Below are positions 44,173 through 53,711 of a stretch of DNA of 64,000 bases, one piece after another. The notes under the pieces were generated by a model, which saw only the letters and a list, made by a program, of their open reading frames with translations, was not told where the DNA came from and did no database searches. Made by a program: the position numbers and the translations under genes. Positions within the stretch are counted from its first letter, which is position 1. Each line of letters starts with the position of its first letter. Location of the stretch: contig NZ_CP036281.1 of the NCBI RefSeq assembly GCF_007750395.1, positions 905,211-969,210 of the forward strand, given 5' to 3'. The stretch comes from Polystyrenella longa. GTDB taxonomy: Bacteria; Planctomycetota; Planctomycetia; Planctomycetales; Planctomycetaceae.

Positions 44173-45279
44173 TCAGGCGGTTTCCGTTTTTAGTTTGTCT
44201 ACGAATGAAGGGAGCCGTATCGATTCCGGGAGTCCGCCCAGATTGCGAACCGCGATCAATTCTGCAAGAATGCTGATCGCAATTTCGCTCACAGTTTGTG
44301 AACCGATATCAAATCCAAGCGGGGCATACACGCTGGAAAGAACCTCCGGCGAAACTCCTTCGGAGAGCAGGTCTTCCATAATCAGTTTGATTTTTCGACG
44401 ACTGCCAATCATACCGAGGTAGCGGGCGCGTGATTTGGTTAGATGGAACAATGCTTCTTCGTCGTGGTTATGTCCACGCGTAACAATGATCACAAAAGTA
44501 TGTTCGTCAATCTCCAATCGCTTGAGAGCGACATCGAAGGTATCGACGATCAACCGTTTGGCAGTGGGAAATCGATCCAGATTGCAGTACTGTTCTCGAT
44601 CATCAAGCACCCAGACATCGAAGTCGACGTCGTTCGCCAGTTCTGCTACTTTCTGTCCGATGTGACCCGCACCGACAATCAATAATCGGCAACGATTCAA
44701 ATGCGGCAGGTAGGCGATTTTTTGAGTAACGTACGGTCGAGGTCGATCAACGGAAGGTTTCAAGTTCTCAGCGATCATAGGAGTTAATTGTCCGGAGCCG
44801 CGTGAAGCCAGAGTTGCTCCCGATTCGTCCAGCAGGGTTCGGTCACCTGCGCGCCCCGAGTCTTCCAGTTGATCTTCCAGCAAAATCGTCTCGGTGAAGA
44901 AGTCACCCTGACGCTCGGTTTGCTGGAGTGTTTCGAAATAGGCGAATTGCTCGGTGGGTTCGTCGGGTAGGACGGGGTCAATCAACATCGTCATGCGACC
45001 GCCGCAGATCAGACCATCATCCCAGCCATAGTTGTTGTCCAATTGAAAGGTCACGATCTCGCGTTGGCCTGTTTGCAGGTTTTGCAGGGCTTTTCGTTTT
45101 ACTTCCGCCTCGACACAGCCCCCTCCCAAGGTGCCGACTTGAGAGCCCTCGCCAAACACGAGCATAGAGGCTCCCGCTTTTTGCGGGCTGGAGCCTCGAG
45201 TTTCGACCAGCGATGTCCAGACAACCGGCGTTTGCCGGGCGTGAGCTTCGATTAAGGCGTTCAGGCATTCAGCGGACAT
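44173..45279 (-). CDS. XdhC/CoxI-family protein
   Basis: The 368-residue protein belongs to XdhC, which inserts the sulfurated molybdenum cofactor into xanthine dehydrogenase. It has both family domains: an N-terminal XdhC/CoxI domain (VETRGSSPQKAGASMLV, GTLGGGCVEAEV, CGGRMTMLID) and a C-terminal Rossmann domain (LLIVGAGHIGQKVAELA, TRGHNHDEEALFHL, YLGMIGSRRKIKLI). No molybdenum hydroxylase gene is nearby, so its client lies elsewhere. First gene of the operon. Confidence 0.92.
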   Translation of the reverse strand: MSAECLNALIEAHARQTPVVWTSLVETRGSSPQKAGASMLVFGEGSQVGTLGGGCVEAEVKRKALQNLQTGQREIVTFQLDNNYGWDDGLICGGRMTMLIDPVLPDEPTEQFAYFETLQQTERQGDFFTETILLEDQLEDSGRAGDRTLLDESGATLASRGSGQLTPMIAENLKPSVDRPRPYVTQKIAYLPHLNRCRLLIVGAGHIGQKVAELANDVDFDVWVLDDREQYCNLDRFPTAKRLIVDTFDVALKRLEIDEHTFVIIVTRGHNHDEEALFHLTKSRARYLGMIGSRRKIKLIMEDLLSEGVSPEVLSSVYAPLGFDIGSQTVSEIAISILAELIAVRNLGGLPESIRLPSFVDKLKTETA

Positions 45280-45421
45280 CGTATTAACCGTTCGATCCGG
45301 GTAAAGAAGGAGAGCGAAACTCGATTCTCGTCGGGGCTACCTATATCCTATCCGGGTAGGGCGGATCTTGCCATCCTCTAACTTTGCTCCCGCTTATCGA
45401 GATTCCAGACAGGAATAACCA

Positions 45422-46471
45422 GTGAAAATTTTTATTACTGAATACTTTACGAGTGGTCAGTGCCCCGGAATTACTGCGGAAAACTCCCTGTTTCGAGAAG
45501 GGTGGGGCATGCTGGCTGCTTTTTTGGAGGACGCCGCGAAACGGACCCCACCGGGGGCACCGGCAATACAATGCCTGACGTTACTCGGAGCAGAGCCACT
45601 GACTCCCTTACCACCCGATGTCGAAGTTTATTACGCCGCTCAGCCGGAACAGGCACACGAGCAATTTCTCGCTCTTGCATCTTCCTGCGACTGGACCTTG
45701 GTCATCGCACCGGAAACGGAAGGCATTTTGCTTCAGCAATACGACCGGGTACTGGCCGTCGGTTCGCGCTGGTTAGGTTGCGACCGAAACGCGATCGAAA
45801 TATGTTCCGACAAACTGGCAATGGCTCAGTTATGGGATTCCTTGAACCTTCCCACTCCTTCCACACAGTTGCTGACGGAAATGCCGAACCTGGATTCCGC
45901 ACACTCAATCGAGTTTCCAATCGTCCTGAAACCGCGGGATGGTGCTGGGGGAGACCAGACCTGGAAGATCGAACACGCCACGGAGTTTCAACGTTTTCTG
46001 CAATATGCCACTCCCGAGGAACGACAGCTCTATCTCGTGCAACCGTTCGTCAGCGGGCAGCCCTGTTCATTGGGAGTGCTCAGCCTGGAGGACGAAGATC
46101 ATCTCTTTCCCATTGGGCAACAGAACATCCGTTGGGAGAATGGGTTTCATTACGGCGGTGGCGAGATGCCCGTGCAGTTACCAACAGAAGTATCCTCACT
46201 ACTGAAAGATTATGTCGGCCAAATTCGCCAGGCTCTCCCCGGCTTGGCCGGTTACTGGGGGCTCGATTTCATCTGGGATACCGAAAACCGGGACAGTCCG
46301 CTTTCTCTCATCGAAATCAATCCCCGATTGACGACCAGTTACCTCGGTTACCGCCAACTGACGGCTCTTAACCTGGCTCAATACTGGATTCAGGATTGTC
46401 ACGGAATTGAAAGTGAAACCAAACAGATCGATTGGCAATCGGAACTGGTCTCGTTTTCAACAGAGCGATAA
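45422..46471 (+). CDS. ATP-grasp enzyme (possibly H4MPT-linked, MfnD-like)
   Basis: The 349-residue protein has the ATP-grasp architecture, with FPIVLKPRDGAGGDQTWKI as the central ATP lid and LSLIEINPRLTTSYLGYRQL as the Mg/ATP-binding end. Start is GTG 45422. The N-terminal KIFITEYFTSGQCPG resembles ATP-grasp ligases tied to tetrahydromethanopterin/methanofuran synthesis (MfnD), which planctomycetes carry. That link is inference; it could ligate other carboxylates. It is divergent from xdhC. Confidence 0.82.
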   Translation: MKIFITEYFTSGQCPGITAENSLFREGWGMLAAFLEDAAKRTPPGAPAIQCLTLLGAEPLTPLPPDVEVYYAAQPEQAHEQFLALASSCDWTLVIAPETEGILLQQYDRVLAVGSRWLGCDRNAIEICSDKLAMAQLWDSLNLPTPSTQLLTEMPNLDSAHSIEFPIVLKPRDGAGGDQTWKIEHATEFQRFLQYATPEERQLYLVQPFVSGQPCSLGVLSLEDEDHLFPIGQQNIRWENGFHYGGGEMPVQLPTEVSSLLKDYVGQIRQALPGLAGYWGLDFIWDTENRDSPLSLIEINPRLTTSYLGYRQLTALNLAQYWIQDCHGIESETKQIDWQSELVSFSTER

Positions 46472-46504
46472 TTAATAAGCACATCTGTAAAAGCAACGCG
46501 CAAT

Positions 46505-46538
46505 AAAAACAGCCAGCGGAGAAGTCTCAGCTGGCTGT
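46505..46538. terminator. Bidirectional terminator
   Basis: ACAGCCAGC (46509-46517) and GCTGGCTGT (46530-46538) form a perfect 9-bp stem. On the reverse strand it is followed by TTTTTATTG, so it ends the large reverse-strand gene. It also closes the ATP-grasp gene. Confidence 0.82.
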
Positions 46539-46568
46539 TGTTCGTTTTCAGTTCTACTTTAACTCACC

Positions 46569-49500
46569 TTATGGTACTGCGATTGGAGTCGGCAGTGGGA
46601 AGGCTGGTGGCAAGACGATTCCTGTAACCCAGTTGAATGGAGGGCCGCCAGCAGGACCAAGGATAAAGATGTCATCAAAGTCGCTAATGACGTTGTCGAA
46701 GTCGTTGTTGTTAAGCACTTGGGTTTCTTCCGTACGGAATGTTGACTCTCCGATACCAGGTGTCTGCAACAACCAGACTTCGAATGGGTCTCCAAGTCCT
46801 GGGATTGCCGGGAAGGGATCAGTAACGAGAGCTGTTGCAACTGCACCTAGAGTACTTGACAGAATCAATCGAGACTCACCGTTGTTCGCCCCACCAGTAA
46901 AGATAACATAGTTGTTAAGGTATGCGTTGTCCACTGTGCTCAGTGGAGCCCCTTCGAAGTTATCTTCGGCGTTATCAGCCACTGGCGTGACAACAAGGGC
47001 ATTAGCTCTTAACACGTCCAATGGCTCCCGTTGAGCGTTACGACGTCTTCCGCTGTCGCCAAAGAAGTTTCCGGGGCTCGCATTCGGAGATTTGAATGGA
47101 TCGACGTTGTCGAAGTACGCTCCTTGACGGGTGACGTCGATCGATTCCCCAACGTTCCCAGTAAAGCGAAGGTCAAGCCTTGCTATTGGATCAGGTTCGT
47201 AGTCTCCGTTGATATTCCCATCTTCATCCAGGTAGGGTTCGATTGCGAGGTCAGCTGACAGGATTTCGGTGAAGGACTGGAAAACAACATCCACGTTTTC
47301 GTTACCCGACAGATAGTTGTCTCGAATGTCAGCCTGGACACCACCTACGTTGGTAGTACCCACATAAAGGTAAAGGCCGTTGCCATTGTCCGGAGCGTTG
47401 ACAAGCACTCCGCCGGTCAAGTAGTTCGGATTGGTGTCGCCATCGACAAAGGTCAGACTGTCTGCACCGTTGCCCCGGAAGGCAGTCTGGAAGACGCGAA
47501 TGTCCATGTCTGTCTCGGAGAAGTCGGCGTCGTTAAGTGCACCGGATACATTAGAACTGTTGATAGCGATCAATCCGCCCAGTCCGTTATTGTCAATACG
47601 GCTGTTACTTCCATTCCCCTGAGTCGCAGTGGGATCGTTCGTACCAGAGATATTAATTCGCATGAAGGCTTCCCCTCCCAGGATGATTCCGTCTCCAACT
47701 CGGTCGTCATCGTAGTTCTGGATTCGATAACCATATCCGGCGTTGTTGAGGACCAGGTTGTCGATAAAGTCAACCAGAGTTGTATCGTTATCATCGTTCC
47801 AGACGCTCACACCATCGTAGCCGTTTCCTTCAACCAGGTTCTCGACGAAGGTACCGGCAAACAGGCCACCACCATCGAAGGAGTCAAGAGGAGGAGCGGG
47901 GGTGAATGAAAAGTCGTCACTGTTGACGATACTGATACCAATTCCACCGTTATCCGTAATCGTGTTCTGGCCCGCTCGGACAATGATAGATGGAGCAACA
48001 ATGTTGAGCGGATTGTTCTGGGAAGCCGGTACATCGAACTCCATACCGTCCTCGCCGTTACCAATAAACTCGTTGCGGAAGATATCCAGTTCGGATGTCA
48101 CTGCCGCAAACAGGCCGTCTGCACCATTATTATTGAAGGTGTTATCCAGAATGTCCACGTTCATGGCGATGTCGACGGTGGTCAATGTATTCGCACCACG
48201 GTTGTAGACAGCACGAGTGACCTGAGTGAAGTCACCTTCTTCCAGGAGCATACCGTTCAAGCCGTTGTTATCAAAGTTGTTATTCTGCCACACACCTTGC
48301 AGCGAGGCAAAGAAGCCTAAGAAGGAGTGTAAACCATTAGCACCGTTGTTGTTAACCGTATTGCCATCAATGTTGGTTACCTGATTGGCATCCACTGTAG
48401 ATGTCAGCACAATACCATCGACGTTGTTGTTGCTGATGTTGTTCCCGTTGCCAGCACCACCGTCTCCGATGACGAAGTTCAGGAACAGGTCCGTACCATC
48501 ACGGAAGTCGGTTGCACCACCAGCCGTGTAGATGTGAAGACCGTTTTGGTTACCCGTGATATTGTTCCCTCGGATAAACTGATTGTCCAGGATCGACTCT
48601 CCGTTTCGACGGTAGTGAATACCGTATTCCCCGTTGCCGGAGATGTTGTTGTCGTCGATGAATCCTGATTCCATGATCGATTGAACAAAGGTTTCCACTC
48701 GAACACCATCAGTCGCATTACTGTTAATCGTATTGTTGCGAACCTCGAAGGCGTTCAGTTCGGAGTCACCATTCAGGAAGACTCCAATACCGACACCATC
48801 CCAGGGAGTCGCCGCTCCACCAGCCGTCTGGCTGGAGATGTTGTTATTGTAAACCAGCAGCGAGCCGGTAGCGGTGTTGTCCAGTTGAATACCGACACCC
48901 ACTTCACCGTTACTATTGATCGTGTTTCCATCTCCGGACTGTCCGACGATCAAGTCGATGTCTGAGTTGTTCCCGGTACCTGTCGCAACCACACCACCTT
49001 CGCCGTTGCCGTTGATCGTATTACTGAACAGGTAGGCATTTACGTCGGTTATCGGTGGGGCAACAGCCGCACCGCCAGCAGCAACAATCTCGACACCCGC
49101 TCCACCGTTGTCGTTGAAGGTGTTGTCGAGGATGACGTGACCAGCGTTGTCACCCACATTGATAGTGGATTCCGAAGCTTCAATACCCAGGCCATCGTCA
49201 CCGTTGTTGTTCGCCTGGTTGTTCTCGATGCGGGCATCGATTTGGCTACCGTTGTTTGCGGTCAGGTTAATACCGTCTTCACCGTTGTTGTTAAAGGCGT
49301 TGATCAGCAATGTGCCATCGGCATTTTGCAGGCCGATTTCGGCATCAATCGTCGAGCCAGTTCCATCGGTGATCAACTGAAGACCGTTGTCCCCGTTACC
49401 GGTAAAGGCGTTGTTATGCATATTTCGCAAAGTGACGTCGCCACCCAGGCTGGCGGAGATAACCGCACCTGAGCCGCCGTTGTCTAGATGCTCGTTGCCG

Positions 49501-51323
49501 AAGTATTCCTGAATATCAATCGTTCCACCGTTAGCGTCCCAGATAGCTCCCGTCCCGGAGTTCTCGTTCGCCGAGTTATTACTGAAGCTGGTCTGAACGA
49601 TCGTAGCACCCGTTTCGGCACGGTGGCCGTAGCCGATATCGTTATTGTTGGCGGTATTGTTCTCTGTGGTGATGTTAATCGTTCCTGCATCAGCAATCGT
49701 CAGGAATCCAGCCCCACCGTTGTCGTGAGAGTTGTTCTCTGTGATGAACAGGTCCAGGTCGAGTGGATTCGTGTTAATCAGGAAGAAGCCGTTATCTGAA
49801 GGTCCACCTGAACCGTCAAACTCGTTGGCTGTCAGCAAACCCGTTCCTTCGACATTCGCGAGTTGCATTCCGTCGCGATAGTTTACGAACAGGTTACGGT
49901 TGACGTTGAAGTCATGAATACCACCAACCTGAGCTGTGATTCCGTTTCCGAAGTCCCCCGTTCCCCCTGTCAGGACGCCAGTTCCGTCGATCTGAATACC
50001 AGAAACTTCGTTCATGTTAGCGAGGACGACAACAGAATTGAGACTGTCGTTATACAGGTTCTGCATGATGGGCAGAGCGTCGCCAGTTTGGCCTGGCAGC
50101 ACAAAGCTATATTCAACTGCGTCGACAATGTGTTCGATGGAAGCACCGAGCAGTCGTTGACAGTCAAACAGTTCCAACGGTCCGTCGTTCTGTAATCCTT
50201 CGGCTGTTCCATTTTCGTTAGGAACAACGCGGATGATGTCAACAAAGGGTTGGTTCGTAAAGCCGAGAATCGAGTTGTACGGATTCTCGAATGTACCATC
50301 GCCAGCACTGTCGGCGTTAGGATTGATATGAACAGCAAAGAACGCCTCGTTGTCTTTTGGATTCGTCAAAGCGACGTTTTCCGTTTCACGACTGATCTGC
50401 GTGCTGATCCGTGATGGACGATTCCACATATCACCCAGACGATTCTGGATGGGGGTCTGCCGGAAGAATCGGGAAGATCGGCGATGAGGGAAGGCAAAGC
50501 TGACGCTCACACTGGTTGAAGAACCCGTCTCCGAGTCGTTCTGCCAGTTCGTCATCACACGAATGTCTTCATTAATCTGCGCTTCAACGGCGACTTTAAT
50601 ACCGGCGACACTATCTGTGTCTGAGTTGAACAGGCCGTAGGGACCGACGTGCGCAGTCACCCCATAGCGTCCCAGTACAGGAAGCGGTGTTCCGAAGAGC
50701 AACTCGGCGTAGTGATACGGAGTCTCCCACGTATCCTCCCGAGTCACCCCGATAAAGTTCTGGAAAAAGAACTCGTCCGATATATAGGCCCGATTGACCA
50801 AAGTGGCCTCATCGTCCAGGACGTAGTTCCCGTTGAACCGCATGGTGAACCAGCGACCGACGTTTTCGAGGCTCAGCCCGATCGAGTCGTAGGTGTCGTT
50901 GGCACTGTCATCCGACGTGTACCACGTCGAGACGCCGAACATGCGGTCGAGTTCTTCGGAGTAATACCGATAACCCACACCTACGTTGCCGACCCCATCG
51001 CCGTCTTCAGTGATTGATCCCTGTAACATCAACATGAACAGGCTTTTGCCTGGGTCGATGTGTTTGGGAATCAATGCGCTGATGTCGACTTGGTCGGCAT
51101 CGAAGCCAGGGCCTTGGCCCCAGGTTCCGGAGGCAAACCCCCTTGGACCGAATGGGTTGGCCACAGCCGTACCGACTGTGTTACTCATGACCACCCGCCC
51201 TGCGGCGTTGTCATTGAGGATCCCACTGGCCTGCGAGGAGGCGTTACTCTGTGCATACACCGGTGACCCCAAGGTCACGCAGCCTACCAGAGTGAATAAT
51301 GTCTTCTTCAAAATCGCTTTCAT
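46569..51323 (-). CDS. Large outer-membrane protein: inverse-autotransporter-like barrel plus parallel beta-helix
   Basis: The 1584-residue protein starts with a signal peptide (MKAILKKTLFTLVGCVTLGS). Residues about 60-290 form a beta-barrel: DPGKSLFMLMLQGSITEDGD, GNVGVGYRYY, FGVSTWYT, GLSLENVGRWFTMRFNGNYV, the order seen in invasin-type inverse autotransporters. After NPNADSAGDGTFENPY the rest (about 340-1430) is a right-handed beta-helix with many Asn-rich turns (N-x-x-x-x-N-G-x-x-G). The C-terminal 150 residues differ in character. It likely sits in the outer membrane exposing the helix. Family is planctomycete-typical; ligand unknown. The start ATG 51323 is favoured over TTG 51326. Confidence 0.88.
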   Translation of the reverse strand: MKAILKKTLFTLVGCVTLGSPVYAQSNASSQASGILNDNAAGRVVMSNTVGTAVANPFGPRGFASGTWGQGPGFDADQVDISALIPKHIDPGKSLFMLMLQGSITEDGDGVGNVGVGYRYYSEELDRMFGVSTWYTSDDSANDTYDSIGLSLENVGRWFTMRFNGNYVLDDEATLVNRAYISDEFFFQNFIGVTREDTWETPYHYAELLFGTPLPVLGRYGVTAHVGPYGLFNSDTDSVAGIKVAVEAQINEDIRVMTNWQNDSETGSSTSVSVSFAFPHRRSSRFFRQTPIQNRLGDMWNRPSRISTQISRETENVALTNPKDNEAFFAVHINPNADSAGDGTFENPYNSILGFTNQPFVDIIRVVPNENGTAEGLQNDGPLELFDCQRLLGASIEHIVDAVEYSFVLPGQTGDALPIMQNLYNDSLNSVVVLANMNEVSGIQIDGTGVLTGGTGDFGNGITAQVGGIHDFNVNRNLFVNYRDGMQLANVEGTGLLTANEFDGSGGPSDNGFFLINTNPLDLDLFITENNSHDNGGAGFLTIADAGTINITTENNTANNNDIGYGHRAETGATIVQTSFSNNSANENSGTGAIWDANGGTIDIQEYFGNEHLDNGGSGAVISASLGGDVTLRNMHNNAFTGNGDNGLQLITDGTGSTIDAEIGLQNADGTLLINAFNNNGEDGINLTANNGSQIDARIENNQANNNGDDGLGIEASESTINVGDNAGHVILDNTFNDNGGAGVEIVAAGGAAVAPPITDVNAYLFSNTINGNGEGGVVATGTGNNSDIDLIVGQSGDGNTINSNGEVGVGIQLDNTATGSLLVYNNNISSQTAGGAATPWDGVGIGVFLNGDSELNAFEVRNNTINSNATDGVRVETFVQSIMESGFIDDNNISGNGEYGIHYRRNGESILDNQFIRGNNITGNQNGLHIYTAGGATDFRDGTDLFLNFVIGDGGAGNGNNISNNNVDGIVLTSTVDANQVTNIDGNTVNNNGANGLHSFLGFFASLQGVWQNNNFDNNGLNGMLLEEGDFTQVTRAVYNRGANTLTTVDIAMNVDILDNTFNNNGADGLFAAVTSELDIFRNEFIGNGEDGMEFDVPASQNNPLNIVAPSIIVRAGQNTITDNGGIGISIVNSDDFSFTPAPPLDSFDGGGLFAGTFVENLVEGNGYDGVSVWNDDNDTTLVDFIDNLVLNNAGYGYRIQNYDDDRVGDGIILGGEAFMRINISGTNDPTATQGNGSNSRIDNNGLGGLIAINSSNVSGALNDADFSETDMDIRVFQTAFRGNGADSLTFVDGDTNPNYLTGGVLVNAPDNGNGLYLYVGTTNVGGVQADIRDNYLSGNENVDVVFQSFTEILSADLAIEPYLDEDGNINGDYEPDPIARLDLRFTGNVGESIDVTRQGAYFDNVDPFKSPNASPGNFFGDSGRRRNAQREPLDVLRANALVVTPVADNAEDNFEGAPLSTVDNAYLNNYVIFTGGANNGESRLILSSTLGAVATALVTDPFPAIPGLGDPFEVWLLQTPGIGESTFRTEETQVLNNNDFDNVISDFDDIFILGPAGGPPFNWVTGIVLPPAFPLPTPIAVP

Positions 51324-51886
51324 CAATGCTTCCCGATCATTCGCCTATGTCAGAATGTAACGGTTATGCCGAAATTGGCAGTTATTCTGAAGGTTCGGAA
51401 TTTGAGGGCTGATGAGTTGAGTTTTTTTACCCTTAAAGCGAGGGTCGGGAGCGAATAATTCGCATGCGGAGCAATTGGCGATGTTGTAAGTTGTTCTGTA
51501 GTAGTTACTTGCGGGTATCGTAAGAATCCGTAGTATCCGGTTTTTTTATTTGGTCAACCCTTTTTGCCTGTGGCGCCTATTTTGAATGTTGACTCAGGGG
51601 GAAGTCTGTTTTGTGTTTAGCCGGGAGGGTTAGGTAGGAGCGGGGTGTCTGAAGGTGCAGGGGATTAACTAGCAGTAGGGCTTCAAAAAAAAGAGTAAGT
51701 CAAGCTAATACACGTACTTAATGAACGAATCAACTTTTGAGTTTATTAAGAAATCGTTTGTGTATCACTGGTTCGGGTGTGTGGAACATGATGTAATGAC
51801 CTTTGCGGGAAACGTTCAAGCCCTGCTATTTCCACTCTAATTTACCCTGCTTCCTGACAAGATTTTCGAACTGAAGGAGAATCGTA
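51324..51886. other. Divergent intergenic region, 563 bases
   Basis: AT-rich, with several T runs (51422-51429, 51541-51547). No gene longer than a few dozen codons looks real. It holds promoters for the large reverse gene and the small lipoprotein; TTGAGT near 51737 with a spacer to GTGTAT may be a weak one. Confidence 0.4.
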
Positions 51887-52033
51887 ATGAAAAAAGTCGT
51901 AGCCTTTACTCTGATGTGCGCAATGAGCCTCTTCACCATTGGTTGTGGTCCTACTGACGACGATACCGCAGCACCAATCACACCCCCAGCTACCGAAGAT
52001 GCTGGTTCAACTGAAGGCGGTTCTGCCGAGTAA
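51887..52033 (+). CDS. 48-residue lipoprotein
   Basis: Short gene missed by length cut-offs. ATG 51887 has AAGGAG eight bases upstream. The product starts MKKVVAFTLMCAMSLFTIGC, a signal peptide with lipobox (TIGC), then an acidic Pro/Thr/Ala/Gly tail (GPTDDDTAAPITPPATEDAG). It has a strong terminator about 140 bases later. Small lipoproteins of this kind are common in planctomycetes. Function is unknown. Confidence 0.75.
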   Translation: MKKVVAFTLMCAMSLFTIGCGPTDDDTAAPITPPATEDAGSTEGGSAE

Positions 52034-52172
52034 TACATTGTTCAATACCAGACATGGGGTTAAGCCCTGGCTTGGGTTCAATCCCTGGCCTGTATCGGAT
52101 TGGGGTGACTAGTTATTCCGTTCAGGAATCTCCCCCCACCGGCTCAACGCCTGCTGGTTAACTGAATATTGA

Positions 52173-52217
52173 AAGAAGGGAGTTCGACTCAAATAGTCGA
52201 ACTCCCTTCTTTTATGT
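52173..52217 (+). terminator. Strong Rho-independent terminator
   Basis: AAGAAGGGAGTTCGACT (52173-52189), CAAAT loop and AGTCGAACTCCCTTCTT (52195-52211) form a perfect 17-bp stem, followed by TTATG. It ends the small lipoprotein transcript. Confidence 0.92.
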
Positions 52218-52417
52218 TCCTCAATTTTATTGTGCCCCGTGAGCAGCTCCCATTTGGGAAGTGCAGGTATATCACTGGTTCATTCTGGTAGACACTTCGT
52301 CAGTCGAGCCTGATAATAGTGATGCTAGCTTTATTATTCAGACAAACTTCCCGTCTTCAATTTGCCTTTCGGAGGCGAGTTTCTAGATCGGGGGACGCTT
52401 CTTTATCTGTTTACGAT

Positions 52418-53542
52418 ATGAATCGAACATCCGACCCAGACCCGACTGACGAGCAGGGAAACCGTCGCGACTTCCTGACAGGCCGTTCCCTGCGCGATCG
52501 GCTGGAACGGAACGCTCGTGCTGTGGGAGAGGGATTTCTTAATGGCCTGCCCCCAGAGCCCGAAGCGGGGGCCACGTTGCGAATGGCGACACGCGCCATG
52601 GCCTGCCAGTTTGGCTTGGTGCTCAACCCAGGTGATCGCGACGTCGTCATGCCTGCCACCGATGCTCTGGAACGGGTCCATTCCCTTGAATCGCAAATGA
52701 CCGTTTATCGGCCCGAGAGCGAGTTATCTCTGCTGAACGCTCAGGCAGCAGAAGAGGCCTTTGAACTGACTCCTAACCTGTATGGTTTACTCAAGCGGGG
52801 GCAGGAACTGGCAACCGAGACCGACGGCGCGTTTGATATGACGGCGGCTCCTTTTATCACACTCTGGCACATGGCCCGACAGGAAGATCGCATCCCCACG
52901 GAAGACGAAATCGCTGACGTATCTGAACGCGTGGGAAGTGATAAAATCCTGTTTGACGACGAGTCCCGCACAGTCCGCCTCAAGAAACCGGGGGTTGAGC
53001 TGAATCTCGGCGGTATCGGAAAGGGGTATGCCCTGGATGTCATTGCGGAAGATTTGCAGACACAGGGGATCGACAGCTTTCTGCTCCATGGTGGTCAAAG
53101 TACCATGTTGGCGTATGGGAACCACCATGGTCACCCCGGTTGGCCAATCGGACTCAGAAATCCTCTGTTCACCCAGCAGCGGTTGGCTACAATTTTATTA
53201 ACGGATTGCGCCCTGTCGACGAGCGGATCGAATGTGCAGTTCCACCGCTTTCAGGGGAAACGGTATGGACATATTCTCGATCCCCGGACCGGTTGGCCCG
53301 TGGATGAATTACTCTCTGTAACGGTGCTGGCGCCCACGGCGGAGTTGGCTGATGCACTCTCGACAGCTTTTTTTGTCATGGGGGTCGAAAAAACCATTAA
53401 ATTTTGTGATAATCATCCGAAGGTCAGTGCTATACTGATCCTCCCACCCCGTGCTGGCCGTCCGATCGATCCGATCCTCGTCAATGTGCCAGAGCATGTT
53501 TTATTTATCACTCCCCACGACTTGCCCCCTGCTGACGTATAA
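52418..53542 (+). CDS. apbE: FAD:protein FMN transferase
   Basis: ApbE attaches FMN covalently to target proteins such as RnfG or NqrC. The family core is clear: VHSLESQMTVYRPESELSLLN, GAFDMTAAPF, LNLGGIGKGYALDVIAEDL, and the later HILDPRTGWPVDELLSVTV. From ATG 52418 the protein has 374 residues, with an N-terminal NRRDFLTGRSLRDRL lead (like a twin-arginine signal) and then the domain. A longer frame from 52319 adds 33 residues, so the start is uncertain. The flavinylated partner is not present in the window. Confidence 0.87.
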   Translation: MNRTSDPDPTDEQGNRRDFLTGRSLRDRLERNARAVGEGFLNGLPPEPEAGATLRMATRAMACQFGLVLNPGDRDVVMPATDALERVHSLESQMTVYRPESELSLLNAQAAEEAFELTPNLYGLLKRGQELATETDGAFDMTAAPFITLWHMARQEDRIPTEDEIADVSERVGSDKILFDDESRTVRLKKPGVELNLGGIGKGYALDVIAEDLQTQGIDSFLLHGGQSTMLAYGNHHGHPGWPIGLRNPLFTQQRLATILLTDCALSTSGSNVQFHRFQGKRYGHILDPRTGWPVDELLSVTVLAPTAELADALSTAFFVMGVEKTIKFCDNHPKVSAILILPPRAGRPIDPILVNVPEHVLFITPHDLPPADV

Positions 53543-53711
53543 AATAGGGGACTTTGTGCAGCGGCCTGTCTGCTGAAGATTGATTTCAGCCTGACATTCC
53601 CACTGAACGGTCTCCCGCCATTTCTCCGTATCTGGTTTTCGTATTCCAGTAGCAAGGACAATCGGGTGAATGGGTTGAGTGATTTAACCGTGTCCAAGAG
53701 GTAAAAACACC

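Noticed and set aside
45211-45236. CCAGACAA within xdhC as another copy of the palindromic repeat
   Set aside because: Only the half-stem matches and it lies inside a coding region; treated as chance.
50649-51360. Forward ORFs opposite the 5' end of the large barrel/beta-helix gene
   Set aside because: Shadows of a repetitive reverse-strand gene; no independent support.
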